From Flavobacterium sp. (GTDB lineage Bacteria > Bacteroidota > Bacteroidia > Flavobacteriales > Flavobacteriaceae): DNA of 46,245 nt. Shown here piece after piece: positions 37,131 to 46,039 of this stretch; within the stretch, counting starts at the first letter, position 1, and every line of letters starts with the position of its first letter. A model generated the notes under the pieces. It saw only the letters and a program-made list of their open reading frames with translations. It ran no database searches and had not been told where the DNA came from. The stretch lies in NCBI RefSeq assembly GCF_027490375.1, contig NZ_JAIXYH010000061.1:1-46245 (forward strand). The letters run 5' to 3'. The position numbers were made by a program, and so were the translations under genes.

Positions 37131-37412
37131 ATGAAAAGATTGATTTTCACAGCTTTATTTGGCTTGATGGCAACAATGAGCTTTGCCGATGGCCAGCCTG
37201 TTTCAAGTTCAAAATCTACCAACGAAAACGCCCCATCTAATACCGTTTGTTGTACGCGACGAGTAACGGTAATCGACGGAGAAGGAAATTCTAATACCAC
37301 AATTGCCACAAGATGTGTTACTTCAACAGGTGATTTCAACATTGATATGGGTCAAGCTTGCGCCAACGCGTTGAACGCCGCGAGAAGAATGGTAAGTTTA
37401 GCACCACTTTAA
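37131..37412 (+). CDS. Small secreted four-cysteine protein
   Basis: This 93-residue protein has a clear signal peptide (MKRLIFTALFGLMATMSFADG). The mature part of about 73 residues is Ser/Thr/Asn-rich with cysteines at 40, 41, 62 and 77, which could form two disulfides. I recognise no family. A hairpin-T-run terminator lies 8 bases after the stop and directly precedes the GLPGLI gene. That links it physically to the GLPGLI/outer-membrane pair while allowing it to be made in excess. It could be cargo, partner or signal of that pair. Confidence 0.7.
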   Translation: MKRLIFTALFGLMATMSFADGQPVSSSKSTNENAPSNTVCCTRRVTVIDGEGNSNTTIATRCVTSTGDFNIDMGQACANALNAARRMVSLAPL

Positions 37413-37420
37413 TAAATCTT

Positions 37421-37457
37421 GGCCAGACTGGTCATCATAGTCTGGCCTATTTTCTTT
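37421..37457 (+). terminator. Terminator between the peptide and GLPGLI genes
   Basis: A perfect GGCCAGAC/GTCTGGCC stem with an 11-base loop is followed by TATTTTCTTTT, 6 bases before the ATG at 37464. It probably terminates only part of transcription. Confidence 0.75.
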
Positions 37458-37463
37458 TAAATT

Positions 37464-38183
37464 ATGAAAAATTACTTTGTTTTTGTTTTTCTGGCTTACT
37501 GTAGTATCCTGTTTGGTCAAACCGAATCGTACCAAATTACCTACAACTCTAACCTAAACGATGCAGGCAATCCAAAAGGCGGAACTGAATACATCAGAGG
37601 AGAGTTATTCACAAATGGTGAGAATAGTATCTATATAGAACACATAAAGGATACTATTGTTTCCTTGCCAGATGGAGATGTTTTTGAATCGAAAGCAAAC
37701 AATTTCCCCAAGCCGTACGTTAAGGATTTAAAATCAAAATCAATTCGATATAATGCTCGTCATTTCAAAGGTGCTATTATCGACGACAAAAGCATTGATT
37801 TTAACTGGAAACTTCAGGACGAAACTCTAGACATTTTGGGATACAAATGCTTAAGCGCAAAGTGTACTTTTAGAGGCCGAACATTTATTGCTTACTATCT
37901 TCCCGATTTACCAATAAACGATGGTCCCTTCAAGTTTATGGGACTTCCAGGCATCATTTTAAAAGTGGTCTCGGAAGACAAAGCAGTGAACATTGAGGCG
38001 GTATCGATCACAATGGGAGTTACCATTCCTAAAGATCCTCTTATTGAGAAGAAAGAAATCATTTCATACCAAGAAGCAATAAAAAAATTCAAAGCTTTTG
38101 TGGAAACTGTAGAGCAAAATGCCGCAAATGAAGGTGACGATGGCTTTAAAATCCTTTCACACTACATAGAATGCTATAATTAA
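37464..38183 (+). CDS. GLPGLI family protein
   Basis: This 239-residue exported protein has a signal peptide ending near LFGQ. The family-defining motif lies at 160-166 (GLPGIIL, preceded by DGPFKFM). C129 and C134 are present, in GYKCLSAKCTF. GLPGLI proteins are widespread paralogues in Bacteroidota, often next to TonB-receptor-like outer-membrane proteins. Their biochemical role is unknown. The stop codon is followed with no gap by the ATG of the outer-membrane protein, so the two are co-translated. Confidence 0.9.
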   Translation: MKNYFVFVFLAYCSILFGQTESYQITYNSNLNDAGNPKGGTEYIRGELFTNGENSIYIEHIKDTIVSLPDGDVFESKANNFPKPYVKDLKSKSIRYNARHFKGAIIDDKSIDFNWKLQDETLDILGYKCLSAKCTFRGRTFIAYYLPDLPINDGPFKFMGLPGIILKVVSEDKAVNIEAVSITMGVTIPKDPLIEKKEIISYQEAIKKFKAFVETVEQNAANEGDDGFKILSHYIECYN

Positions 38184-40829
38184 ATGAGGGTACTTAACTA
38201 CTTTATTTTATTGATTTTTATTTGCAATAGTAAATTACTATTTGCTCAACAAGTTAAAGGAAATTTAGTAAATTATTTAGGAGTTAGTTTAAAAGAAACC
38301 TTTATTGTCGCCAAATTAAAATCAAATGAAACATTTCAGTTAAAAACAAAAACCGATAGTTTAGGCAATTTTAAATTTTTTGCATTCCCTAAAAACGATA
38401 CTATTTCGCTATGGCTCGTTCGCCGTTCCGGTTTAGAATTTTTACACCGTTTTTACTACGATAAAAGCAAAACTTACCAACTCGAACTAACAGCTTCAAA
38501 TAATGAAGAACAACCCGAAATTTTAGAAGAGGTTAAAATTCAAACCAAACAATCACCAGTAAAAATAAAAGGTGATACCACTAAGTTCAAAATTGCCAAT
38601 ATAATCGATGGCTCAGAAAAGGTATTGGAAGATGTTTTGGTAAAACTTCCAGGCGTGAAAATAAGCGATAATGGCGCAATTACTTTTAAAGGGAAAGCGA
38701 TAAGCACCATTTTAATTGACGGGCAAAATCTTTTTGATCACGCGTATCAAACCGGTTCAAAAAATATATCAAGTGAATTGATTGCCCAAATTGAAGCGAT
38801 CGAAAATTATACACAAAACAGCGTCCTAAGCAGCTTTGATAAAGGAACAGAAACCGTTTTAAACGTAAATCTGCAAAAAAACGGCGCTGATTATTTTGGA
38901 ACAATTGACATTGGTGGCGGTATAAAAAATCGATTCAAACTCAAAGCAACAAACTTTGTAACCAACGCAAATATTAAATTATTTACCGTGCACGCTTGGA
39001 ACAATGTAAATGAAAATGCGATTAATACCGATGCATTAGACAATCAAATGTCTAATCTGGCTAATACAAATGTGCAAGTAATTCCTAACTTGAGGATAGC
39101 AAGCACGTTAAGTGCGCCACTAAGCGACTCAAAATACGTTATCGATGAAGCACTAATTGCAAATAGTGCCAGCTTTGTCAGTAAAATACGAAACCATAAA
39201 CTTCGGGTGCAATTATCGCAAATTCATAAAACCGCTTCCTTACAAAATGAAACATCGTTAATACTCACAGGCGAAAATCCAATATCTATTTCAACTTCAA
39301 CCCAAAATAACGCTACAATTAAGGCCTACAACGGACAAATAAATTGGGTTGGTCGAAGTACAAAAAACGTTTACTTCGAATCAAACACGCTCTTTAACGC
39401 GGCAAAAAACCAGCTTTTAATTGGTGGTGATAACAATGGAATCAAACAAAATCTAGAGAACAGTCCAACTAACTTTGGGGCTTCTAACATAACACAACTG
39501 TCACTGCTTTTAGGTGAAGGTATGATTTTAGACTCGAAAACATACGTTTCAATTGGCAGCACCAAAGAAAATACTTCAATAACGAACCCCTCTGAATCTG
39601 CTAATTTTTCTAACTTTATCTTAAATGAACAAAACACCAATACCAAACTTTTTAATGCGGGCTTCAAATCAGAGCTACTTTACAAAAAGAACCAATTGCT
39701 AGTTAAAGTTCCTGTAGATCTTCAATTTTCACAACAAAACTTCGACACGTCGTTTGAAACTTCTCAAATACAAAATCCTCTGTTCGTCGCTGGAAACGGA
39801 ACTTACACGTATACCATTGGTAGCGCTTCTCCGAATTTTAAAGTATCTTCAAAGACGTTCTCTGTAAACGCAGGTACAAAAGTTTCAATCTTTACCAGGG
39901 CGATTTCTGAAACTACAACGCCCGCTTTTAAACGATCGGATTTTCTAGTAGAGCCTTTTATACAACTTAACACGCTATTAAACTCTAAATCAAAAATTAT
40001 TGCCATGGGTCAAATTAACCGACCCATTATTCCATTAAATCACGCCATTTCATTAACTCGTTTACAAGGCTTTAGAAACCTTACAACATTTAATCTCGCA
40101 GCCGAAATTCCACGAAATTACAATGCTAATCTGAGCTATAACTACCACAATTTTTACACGGCAACGTATTTAACTGCGCAATTATCACACACACAGTCCA
40201 ATTATAACTTTATTCCTTATTTCGATTTTACCAATTCGTACCAACTAATTCGAAATATACAGCAGCGCCTTGGCAGCACCGTTTCAAGCTTTACAAACGA
40301 TTTAGATACCTACATTCCCTGGCTAAAATCCTCATTAAAAACAACATTTTCTGCTTCTAAATCTAAAAATTACATCGCTATAAATTCTACCGAAGTACTA
40401 CCCAACGAAGGAACTTTTTACTCTAGCAGTATCGGACTAAAATTCGCAAACAAAAAACGAAACATTCGATTAGAAACGCAAGCTGAATTTTCTAAAAGCT
40501 CGTTCGATTTTTCAGGAATGGAACAAAGTCAAATCGGACTTAACTACTCTGTTAAACTCCATTATAATTTCCAAAAAAAGTTGTTTTTTAGAATCGAAAA
40601 CAACTATTGGCGACCCGATTTATCGATAAAAGATGCGTTTTCTTTTTTGGATTTCTCCACAGATTACTCATTTAAAAAACACAAAATCGATATCGGCTTA
40701 ACTGGACGAAACATCCTAAACGTCAAGTCTATATCAATGCGAACAATCGATAATACTGGATCGATGACCTTTCAAACAAATACTATCGGACGAATTGTGT
40801 TGTTTTTTGTGCGTTTTGAAATCAAGTAA
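38184..40829 (+). CDS. TonB-dependent-receptor-like outer-membrane protein
   Basis: This 881-residue protein has a signal peptide ending near LLFAQ and a CarboxypepD_reg-like N-terminal domain (about 25-105). A plug-like domain follows (about 130-235; VLVKLPGVKISDNGAITFKG, then STILIDGQNLFD), and a long beta-barrel ends in FFVRFEIK. No TonB box is evident, as in many Bacteroidota proteins paired with GLPGLI partners. It is immediately adjacent to the GLPGLI gene. Inferred role: outer-membrane transport or export connected with the partner and perhaps with the upstream four-Cys peptide; substrate unknown. A terminator-like hairpin follows, but its T-run is on the opposite strand. Confidence 0.85.
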   Translation: MRVLNYFILLIFICNSKLLFAQQVKGNLVNYLGVSLKETFIVAKLKSNETFQLKTKTDSLGNFKFFAFPKNDTISLWLVRRSGLEFLHRFYYDKSKTYQLELTASNNEEQPEILEEVKIQTKQSPVKIKGDTTKFKIANIIDGSEKVLEDVLVKLPGVKISDNGAITFKGKAISTILIDGQNLFDHAYQTGSKNISSELIAQIEAIENYTQNSVLSSFDKGTETVLNVNLQKNGADYFGTIDIGGGIKNRFKLKATNFVTNANIKLFTVHAWNNVNENAINTDALDNQMSNLANTNVQVIPNLRIASTLSAPLSDSKYVIDEALIANSASFVSKIRNHKLRVQLSQIHKTASLQNETSLILTGENPISISTSTQNNATIKAYNGQINWVGRSTKNVYFESNTLFNAAKNQLLIGGDNNGIKQNLENSPTNFGASNITQLSLLLGEGMILDSKTYVSIGSTKENTSITNPSESANFSNFILNEQNTNTKLFNAGFKSELLYKKNQLLVKVPVDLQFSQQNFDTSFETSQIQNPLFVAGNGTYTYTIGSASPNFKVSSKTFSVNAGTKVSIFTRAISETTTPAFKRSDFLVEPFIQLNTLLNSKSKIIAMGQINRPIIPLNHAISLTRLQGFRNLTTFNLAAEIPRNYNANLSYNYHNFYTATYLTAQLSHTQSNYNFIPYFDFTNSYQLIRNIQQRLGSTVSSFTNDLDTYIPWLKSSLKTTFSASKSKNYIAINSTEVLPNEGTFYSSSIGLKFANKKRNIRLETQAEFSKSSFDFSGMEQSQIGLNYSVKLHYNFQKKLFFRIENNYWRPDLSIKDAFSFLDFSTDYSFKKHKIDIGLTGRNILNVKSISMRTIDNTGSMTFQTNTIGRIVLFFVRFEIK

Positions 40830-40842
40830 AGCGCCTTCGAAT

Positions 40843-40870
40843 AAAAAATGCCAGACGTTTCTGCCTGGCA
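40843..40870 (-). terminator. Terminator downstream of lepA
   Basis: On the minus strand TGCCAG/CTGGCA is followed by six Ts, about 146 bases past the lepA stop codon. On the plus strand no T-run follows. Confidence 0.6.
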
Positions 40871-41015
40871 CTCGCTTTAATTTATATCAATTCTAATAAT
40901 CGGTTTTCGTTTGATTGAAATTGCTGTGAAACAAAGTTTCAAAAATCCAAACATCAAAGAATCATTATAGAATAATGCACCGAAATTTCTTTAAACTACT
41001 CAGTAAACCAAACTA

Positions 41016-42812
41016 TTAATCATTCAACTTCAAAACTGCCATAAACGCCGACTGCGGAATCTCTACATTACCTACTTGTCTCATGCGTTTTTTACCTGCT
41101 TTTTGCTTCTCTAAAAGTTTGCGTTTACGCGAAATATCTCCACCGTAACATTTTGCCGTTACGTCTTTTCTCAGTGCTTTAATCGTTTCGCGTGCAATAA
41201 TCTTCGCCCCGATAGCCGCTTGAATCGGAATATCAAACTGCTGGCGTGGTATCAATTCGCGTAGCTTTTCGCACATCTTTTTTCCGATGTTATACGCGTT
41301 ATCTTCGTGAATCAAGGCCGAAAGTGCATCGACATTTTGTCCGTTTAGCAATACGTCTAATCGCACTAAACGCGACTGTCGCATACCAATCGGATGGTAA
41401 TCAAACGAAGCGTATCCTTTTGAAACGGTCTTTAAACGATCGTAAAAATCGAAAACAATCTCCGCCAAGGGCATATCGAAATTTAATTCAACACGCTCCG
41501 GAGTCAAATAGGTTTGGTTGGTAATTTGTCCGCGTTTTTCAATACACAAACTCATTACCTGGCCCACGAAATCGCTTTTGGTAATCACCGTTGCTTTAAT
41601 GTACGGTTCTTCAACGCGATCCAAGCGCGACGGCTCGGGCAAATCACTCGGATTATTTACAATAAACGCAGCATCCGGGTCTTTCTTCGTGTAAGCATAG
41701 TAACTTACGTTAGGTACTGTGGTAATTACCGTTTGGTTAAACTCGCGCTCCAAACGTTCTTGGATGATTTCCATGTGCAACATGCCCAAAAATCCGCAAC
41801 GGAATCCAAAGCCAAGTGCCGCCGAACTTTCGGCCTGAAACACCAACGATGCGTCGTTTAATTGCAACTTCTCCATGCTGGCGCGCAAATCTTCGTAATC
41901 TTCGGTTTCAACCGGATAAATTCCTGCAAAAACCATCGGCTTTACGTCTTCAAAACCAGTAATCATTTCCTGAGTTGGGTTCAAAGCATCGGTAATTGTA
42001 TCACCTACTTTTACTTCTTTCGCTTCCTTAATTCCCGAAATCAAATAGCCCACATCGCCGGCGCCAATTTGCTGTTTCGGAACTTGGTTGAGTTTAAGCG
42101 TTCCAACCTCATCGGCAAAATATTCCTTGCCCGTGGCCATGAATTTAATTTTCTGGCCTTTCTTGATAACGCCGTTATTCACGCGGAAAATAACTTCAAT
42201 ACCGCGAAACGGATTGTAGTGCGAATCGAAAATCAATGCCTGTAACGGCTCATCTTCAGCTCCTTTCGGCGGCGGAATGCGCTCGATGATGGCTGCTAAA
42301 ATTTGTTCTACGCCCAAACCAGTTTTTCCGGAGGCAGGAATAATTTCGTCGTGCTTACAACCTAGCAAGTCAACAATATCATCGCTAACTTCTTCGGGAT
42401 TCGCACTCGGTAAATCAATTTTGTTCAAAACCGGAATAATTTCTAAGTCGTTTTCCAAAGCGAGATACAGGTTCGAAATCGTTTGTGCCTGAATGCTTTG
42501 CGCAGCATCTACAATAAGTAAAGCACCTTCGCAAGCGGCAATCGAACGAGATACTTCGTAGGAAAAATCTACGTGTCCCGGTGTATCAATTAAATTCAAG
42601 ATGTATTTCTCGCCCTTGTAGGTATATTCCATTTGAATCGCGTGACTCTTAATGGTAATCCCACGCTCGCGCTCCAAATCCATATTGTCTAACAACTGCG
42701 CTTTCTCCTCTCGTGCCGAAACTGTTTGCGTAGCACTAAGCAGCCGGTCGGCTAAAGTACTTTTACCGTGATCGATATGCGCGATAATGCAAAAATTTCT
42801 GATGTTCTTCAT
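41016..42812 (-). CDS. lepA: Elongation factor 4 (ribosome back-translocase)
   Basis: This 598-residue translational GTPase has G1 [10 protein letters not shown]2-region [11 protein letters not shown]3 DTPGHVDF and G4 NKID. The LepA-specific C-terminal domain is present ([13 protein letters not shown], then [20 protein letters not shown]). LepA binds stalled or misassembled ribosomes and aids initiation-complex formation. The length is that of the family. It starts just downstream of a GC-rich island, so its promoter is not obvious. Confidence 0.98.
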   Translation of the reverse strand: MKNIRNFCIIAHIDHGKSTLADRLLSATQTVSAREEKAQLLDNMDLERERGITIKSHAIQMEYTYKGEKYILNLIDTPGHVDFSYEVSRSIAACEGALLIVDAAQSIQAQTISNLYLALENDLEIIPVLNKIDLPSANPEEVSDDIVDLLGCKHDEIIPASGKTGLGVEQILAAIIERIPPPKGAEDEPLQALIFDSHYNPFRGIEVIFRVNNGVIKKGQKIKFMATGKEYFADEVGTLKLNQVPKQQIGAGDVGYLISGIKEAKEVKVGDTITDALNPTQEMITGFEDVKPMVFAGIYPVETEDYEDLRASMEKLQLNDASLVFQAESSAALGFGFRCGFLGMLHMEIIQERLEREFNQTVITTVPNVSYYAYTKKDPDAAFIVNNPSDLPEPSRLDRVEEPYIKATVITKSDFVGQVMSLCIEKRGQITNQTYLTPERVELNFDMPLAEIVFDFYDRLKTVSKGYASFDYHPIGMRQSRLVRLDVLLNGQNVDALSALIHEDNAYNIGKKMCEKLRELIPRQQFDIPIQAAIGAKIIARETIKALRKDVTAKCYGGDISRKRKLLEKQKAGKKRMRQVGNVEIPQSAFMAVLKLND

Positions 42813-42831
42813 TTGCTTTTTCTTTCTTTTT

Positions 42832-42960
42832 TGGGCGTTCCGGCGCGAAAATAATGCGTCGGAAGATGTTTGTGCGTCCGCGCCGTCAGGCTTTCCGCTG
42901 TAGCCCCTCTTTCATCGGGGGCTGCCGCTTCACCCGAGGCTACAGCCGAATTGACCGCAA
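42832..42960. repeat. GC-rich intergenic island (TTTTTTGGGC family)
   Basis: TTTTTTGGGCGTTCCGGCGCG starts a GC-rich segment that contains GGCTTTCCGCTGTAGCCCC and CATCGGGGGCTGCCGC. It resembles the islands at 19388 and 36395. It lies upstream of lepA, between lepA and the hip locus. Confidence 0.6.
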
Positions 42961-42982
42961 GGTAATCCTTAACGCGAAAAAT

Positions 42983-43021
42983 CGTTACCGAAAATCGTTA
43001 CCGAAAATCGTTACCGAAAAT
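42983..43021 (+). repeat. 13-bp tandem repeat, three units
   Basis: CGTTACCGAAAAT is repeated three times exactly and followed by a partial unit (CGT). Confidence 0.95.
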
Positions 43022-43128
43022 CGTGCAAATATATTCATTAATTACGGGCTTTATGCTTGAACTATTCACAACTTATTGTGATATTTCGGCAAATTTTTTG
43101 GGTTTTTTCACCGTTTGCAAATCTTTTT

Positions 43129-44154
43129 TTAAACCAAACCCAATTGCTTGTATCTACTATCGATCAACGCCCGATAACGTTGCTGGTATTCGACCGACAC
43201 AAAACTCTTTTTCAAGACGTCGAGCATTTCGGGTTTTGCGTACACAAACAAGTCTAAGGTATTGTCTAAGTATCGTTTACTCAATCCGCAATTCTCAAAC
43301 GCGGCACTAAAATCTTTATAACCAATTTTTCGCTTTTTCGCGTTTAAGGTCAGTGCCAATTCTTCGGTATCACCCGGATTCACCAAAGCCGTTGGAACTA
43401 AATCGTAGGCCGGAGCAAGTACTAAACCCTGCCCACACTTCTCGAGCAGCGAAAAATTCTTTAAATGCATATCGGCGTTTCCGGTAAAAAAACTAAACAA
43501 AACCAGCTCAAAGAAATTACCTACATCCAACAACGGCGAACTCGAATACTTCAAGATCAACTTTGCAACTTGTTCATGGCTCCCTTTGTACTTGTCCTCG
43601 GTAAGCCGTTCGCTAAGCTGGCACATGTCTTCCATATGCAACTTTTCGTTTCGGGTTCGATCAACGCGTTTCGTGATGTAACACAACGTGCCGTCTTGCA
43701 AATACAACAAGCTGTGCGGAACCACTAGCAAACCACAAACCTGCGCCATGTGCATACTTACGCTTTCCAACTCGGGCAGTTGCGGGTAAAACTCCGACGG
43801 TGGTTTAAGTATATAATCACCGTACAAACCAACGATTGTTAACTTTTTAGTCAGATTTTTCGAGGCTTTTCGATACAAACTCAACGATACTTTGGCTTGA
43901 ACTCCTGTAACAGCCATCTGACTTTGGATTACTTGTGTGGCAAGTTCTTGTAAATCTGCTAAACCATAGTGCAATTCGGGTGTTTTTAACTGTCCGTAAA
44001 AGCGTTTATTGCACGCTTGATGTACTGTTGCGTTGCCTTCGTTTAGCGGTTCGTAACAATGCAAACAGCGCGTTCCATAAAAAGCAGGCGGTTCTTGCAC
44101 CAGATTTACTGCTGCCAAATTTCGCTCTAAATATTTCTTTTTATAGTTCTTCAT
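43129..44154 (-). CDS. hipT: HipT-like kinase toxin (HipA C-terminal kinase domain)
   Basis: This 341-residue HipA-family Ser/Thr kinase lacks the usual N-terminal subdomain, which is encoded by the upstream gene. It begins with a possible zinc-binding knuckle, C30-x2-C33 and H45-x2-C48 (CLHCYEPL...HQAC). The GVQAKVSLSL loop and K117 in DYILKPP follow. Catalytic D228 is in GNADMHLKNFS and metal-binding D251 in APAYDLVPT. HipA/HipT kinases stop growth by phosphorylating an aminoacyl-tRNA synthetase; the target here is not known. It overlaps the HipS-like gene by 14 bases. The symbol is by architecture and should be read as HipT-like. Confidence 0.85.
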   Translation of the reverse strand: MKNYKKKYLERNLAAVNLVQEPPAFYGTRCLHCYEPLNEGNATVHQACNKRFYGQLKTPELHYGLADLQELATQVIQSQMAVTGVQAKVSLSLYRKASKNLTKKLTIVGLYGDYILKPPSEFYPQLPELESVSMHMAQVCGLLVVPHSLLYLQDGTLCYITKRVDRTRNEKLHMEDMCQLSERLTEDKYKGSHEQVAKLILKYSSSPLLDVGNFFELVLFSFFTGNADMHLKNFSLLEKCGQGLVLAPAYDLVPTALVNPGDTEELALTLNAKKRKIGYKDFSAAFENCGLSKRYLDNTLDLFVYAKPEMLDVLKKSFVSVEYQQRYRALIDSRYKQLGLV

Positions 44155-44467
44155 GTTCTAAAACGCTAACTGCGCCAATGCTGTCTTTACAACAGGCTAA
44201 AAGCAATCCCATCCGATCGCGGTAATTTATTTTCCAGTTTCTTTCTGCCAAATCAAGCAACCAACCTTCGGGTATCAATCCGTCAAAAAATGCGAATAAG
44301 GTTTTGCTGTTGTATGGTTCTTTTTGCAAGGGTAAAGTCACGCTTACTGGCGTCGCTGCCGGATTTGTCAAGTAAGAAGCATCGTAAGTAAAGGTGTAGC
44401 CGCGCTCGTTTTCAAGCAAGTAGCCACAATAATGTCCTTTTACGAAGATGTTTGCCTTTCTATTCAT
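44141..44467 (-). CDS. hipS: HipS-like protein (HipA N-terminal subdomain alone)
   Basis: This 108-residue protein corresponds to the N-terminal subdomain of HipA, with GYTFTYDASYL, TPVSVTLPLQKEPY and the FFDGLIPEGWLL motif. In the HipBST system of enteropathogenic E. coli this separate domain is the antitoxin that binds HipT. The gene lies between the HTH gene (8-base overlap) and the kinase gene (14-base overlap), the same order as hipB-hipS-hipT. An antitoxin role here is inferred from this order. Confidence 0.82.
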   Translation of the reverse strand: MNRKANIFVKGHYCGYLLENERGYTFTYDASYLTNPAATPVSVTLPLQKEPYNSKTLFAFFDGLIPEGWLLDLAERNWKINYRDRMGLLLACCKDSIGAVSVLEHEEL

Positions 44468-44696
44468 CTTGTTTCAACAATAAATCTCGATCAAGTGCAA
44501 CCGGACCCAAAGTTTCGCCGAACAATCGCAACACGTCGTTCACTTTATCCATTCGTAAGGTTGTTTTTCCTTGTTCTAAACCGCGCACAAAACGCAGGCC
44601 TACTCCCGCTTTTAACGCAAGTTCGGGCTGCGTCAACCTGTTTTGCTTTCGCTTTAATTTGATGTGCTTACTCAAAGGCGTCAGATTTTCTTTCAT
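44460..44696 (-). CDS. hipB: HipB-like HTH repressor
   Basis: This 78-residue Xre/Cro-type helix-turn-helix protein has its recognition unit at LTQPELALKAGVGLRFVRGL (21-40), followed by the EQGKTTLRMDKVNDVL linker helix typical of HipB/Y4mF antitoxins. It is first in the three-gene operon and likely represses it by binding the TATRC-N8-GTATA boxes directly upstream. The ATG at 44696 lies within 5 bases of a TATAC half-site. Confidence 0.88.
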   Translation of the reverse strand: MKENLTPLSKHIKLKRKQNRLTQPELALKAGVGLRFVRGLEQGKTTLRMDKVNDVLRLFGETLGPVALDRDLLLKQDE

Positions 44697-44699
44697 TTT

Positions 44700-44840
44700 T
44701 ATACCTTTTCAACTACAAAAATATCATTTTATCGTTTAAAAATAGCATAAAAGGTATAATTTTTATACCAATTATATTTTTTATACCTTTTATAGTATAA
44801 ATATAGATTCTCAACTTACTTTTATGCTATTTATGGTATA
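44700..44840. promoter_or_regulatory. Operator cluster upstream of hipB
   Basis: Two boxes fit TATRC-N8-GTATA: 44782-44799 (TATACCTTTTATAGTATA) and 44823-44840 (TATGC...GTATA). Another site, 44741-44758, has one good half (TATAC-N8-CTATT on the minus strand), and a TATAC half starts at 44700. A separate 17-bp palindrome GGTATAATTTTTATACC covers 44753-44769. The geometry equals the E. coli HipB operator TATCC-N8-GGATA. HipB is the likely binder. Confidence 0.7.
44716..44723 (-). promoter_or_regulatory. -7 promoter box of the hip operon
   Basis: TATTTTTG on the minus strand fits TAnnTTTG, 19 bases before the ATG of hipB. It is flanked on both sides by TATAC-type operator half-sites, which is what repression by HipB would need. 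Confidence 0.55.
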
Positions 44841-44951
44841 AAAATTCGATCTAAACCTAAAAGGTAATTGCGTCGATTCGAAATTTGCGCAAACAAATCT
44901 GACCATACAGTTCCTGCTCCACCAAGTTAGTACCAACTCGGCTTTGTTTAG

Positions 44952-44959
44952 TAACTTTG
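44952..44959 (+). promoter_or_regulatory. -7 promoter box of the tRNA-dihydrouridine synthase gene
   Basis: TAACTTTG fits TAnnTTTG, 15 bases before ATG 44975. An in-frame TTG at 44957 lies inside this box and is therefore not the start. Confidence 0.6.
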
Positions 44960-44974
44960 CCAAAAATACCCGCA

Positions 44975-45967
44975 ATGGTTACGATTGGAAATATCCAACT
45001 TCCCGACTTTCCGCTTTTGCTTGCTCCGATGGAGGATGTCAGTGATCCGCCGTTTCGCAGACTTTGCAAAGCGCACGGTGCCGATTTGATGTATTCGGAA
45101 TTTATTTCCAGCGAAGGACTAATTCGAAATGCAATTAAGAGTCGGCAGAAACTCGATATTTTTGATTACGAGCGTCCGGTTGGAATCCAGATTTTTGGCG
45201 GCGATGAAGAAGCTATGGGCATGTCGTCGGAGATTGTTAGCGCGGTAAATCCGGATTTAATCGATATTAATTTTGGTTGTCCGGTGAAGAAGGTTGTTTG
45301 TAAAGGTGCCGGAGCGGGCGTTCTAAAGGACGTTGATTTAATGGTACGTTTAACCAAAGCCGTTATCAAAGGAACGCATTTGCCCGTAACGGTGAAAACG
45401 CGTTTGGGTTGGGATGAAAACAGCATTAACATTGATGAAGTTGCCGAGCGTTTGCAAGACGTGGGCATTCAAGCACTGTCGATTCATGCCCGAACACGAG
45501 CACAGATGTACAAGGGTGAAGCCGACTGGTCGCATATTGCACGCGTAAAAAACAATCCGAGAATTACGATTCCGATTTTTGGAAATGGAGATATTGATTC
45601 GCCTGAAAAAGCCGTGGAATACAAAAACCGCTACGGCGTTGATGGCGTTATGATTGGCCGTGCGGCGATTGGCTATCCGTGGATTTTCAACGAAATCAAG
45701 CATTACATGAAAACCGGCGAACGCCGTGCAGAGCCTAGCTTTTCGGATCGTGTCGAAGCTGCTGAAAACCATCTGAAATGGGCCATGGAATGGAAAGGCG
45801 AACGTTTGGGAATTGTTGAAACGCGACGCCACTATACCAATTATTTTAAAGGTATCCACGGATTTAAAGAATACCGCCAACGTTTAGTTACCACCGACGA
45901 TGCTGTTGGTTTAGCTGATTTGTTTTTGGAAATCCGCGATAAATTTGCTGTTGTCGATACGTTCTAA
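44975..45967 (+). CDS. dusB: tRNA-dihydrouridine synthase, DusB type
   Basis: This 330-residue FMN enzyme reduces uridine to dihydrouridine in tRNA. The TIM-barrel N-terminus shows LLLAPMEDVSDPPFR (14-28). C102 lies in the INFGCPVKKVVCKGAG block, and LSIHARTRAQMYKGEADW and GVMIGRAAIGYPWIF mark FMN contacts. The length fits DusB. It is divergent from the hip operon. The stop is followed within about 70 bases by the second inverted-repeat element. The DusB subgroup is inferred from the VKKVVCKGAG segment and from DusB being the usual single copy in this phylum. Confidence 0.92.
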   Translation: MVTIGNIQLPDFPLLLAPMEDVSDPPFRRLCKAHGADLMYSEFISSEGLIRNAIKSRQKLDIFDYERPVGIQIFGGDEEAMGMSSEIVSAVNPDLIDINFGCPVKKVVCKGAGAGVLKDVDLMVRLTKAVIKGTHLPVTVKTRLGWDENSINIDEVAERLQDVGIQALSIHARTRAQMYKGEADWSHIARVKNNPRITIPIFGNGDIDSPEKAVEYKNRYGVDGVMIGRAAIGYPWIFNEIKHYMKTGERRAEPSFSDRVEAAENHLKWAMEWKGERLGIVETRRHYTNYFKGIHGFKEYRQRLVTTDDAVGLADLFLEIRDKFAVVDTF

Positions 45968-46039
45968 ACACACGTATTGGTGCACTTTGCCCGCAATAAC
46001 GACTGCAACGAAAACCAAAACGCTTTAAAAAGCCTAAAA

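Noticed and set aside
42983..43021. Possible CRISPR-like or iteron array
   Set aside because: Only three direct 13-bp units with no spacers; a simple tandem expansion without nearby cas or replication genes.
42854..43060. Basic open frame across the GC-rich island and the 13-bp tandem repeat
   Set aside because: The sequence is compositional and repeat-derived (Arg/Lys-rich); no homologue is recognisable.
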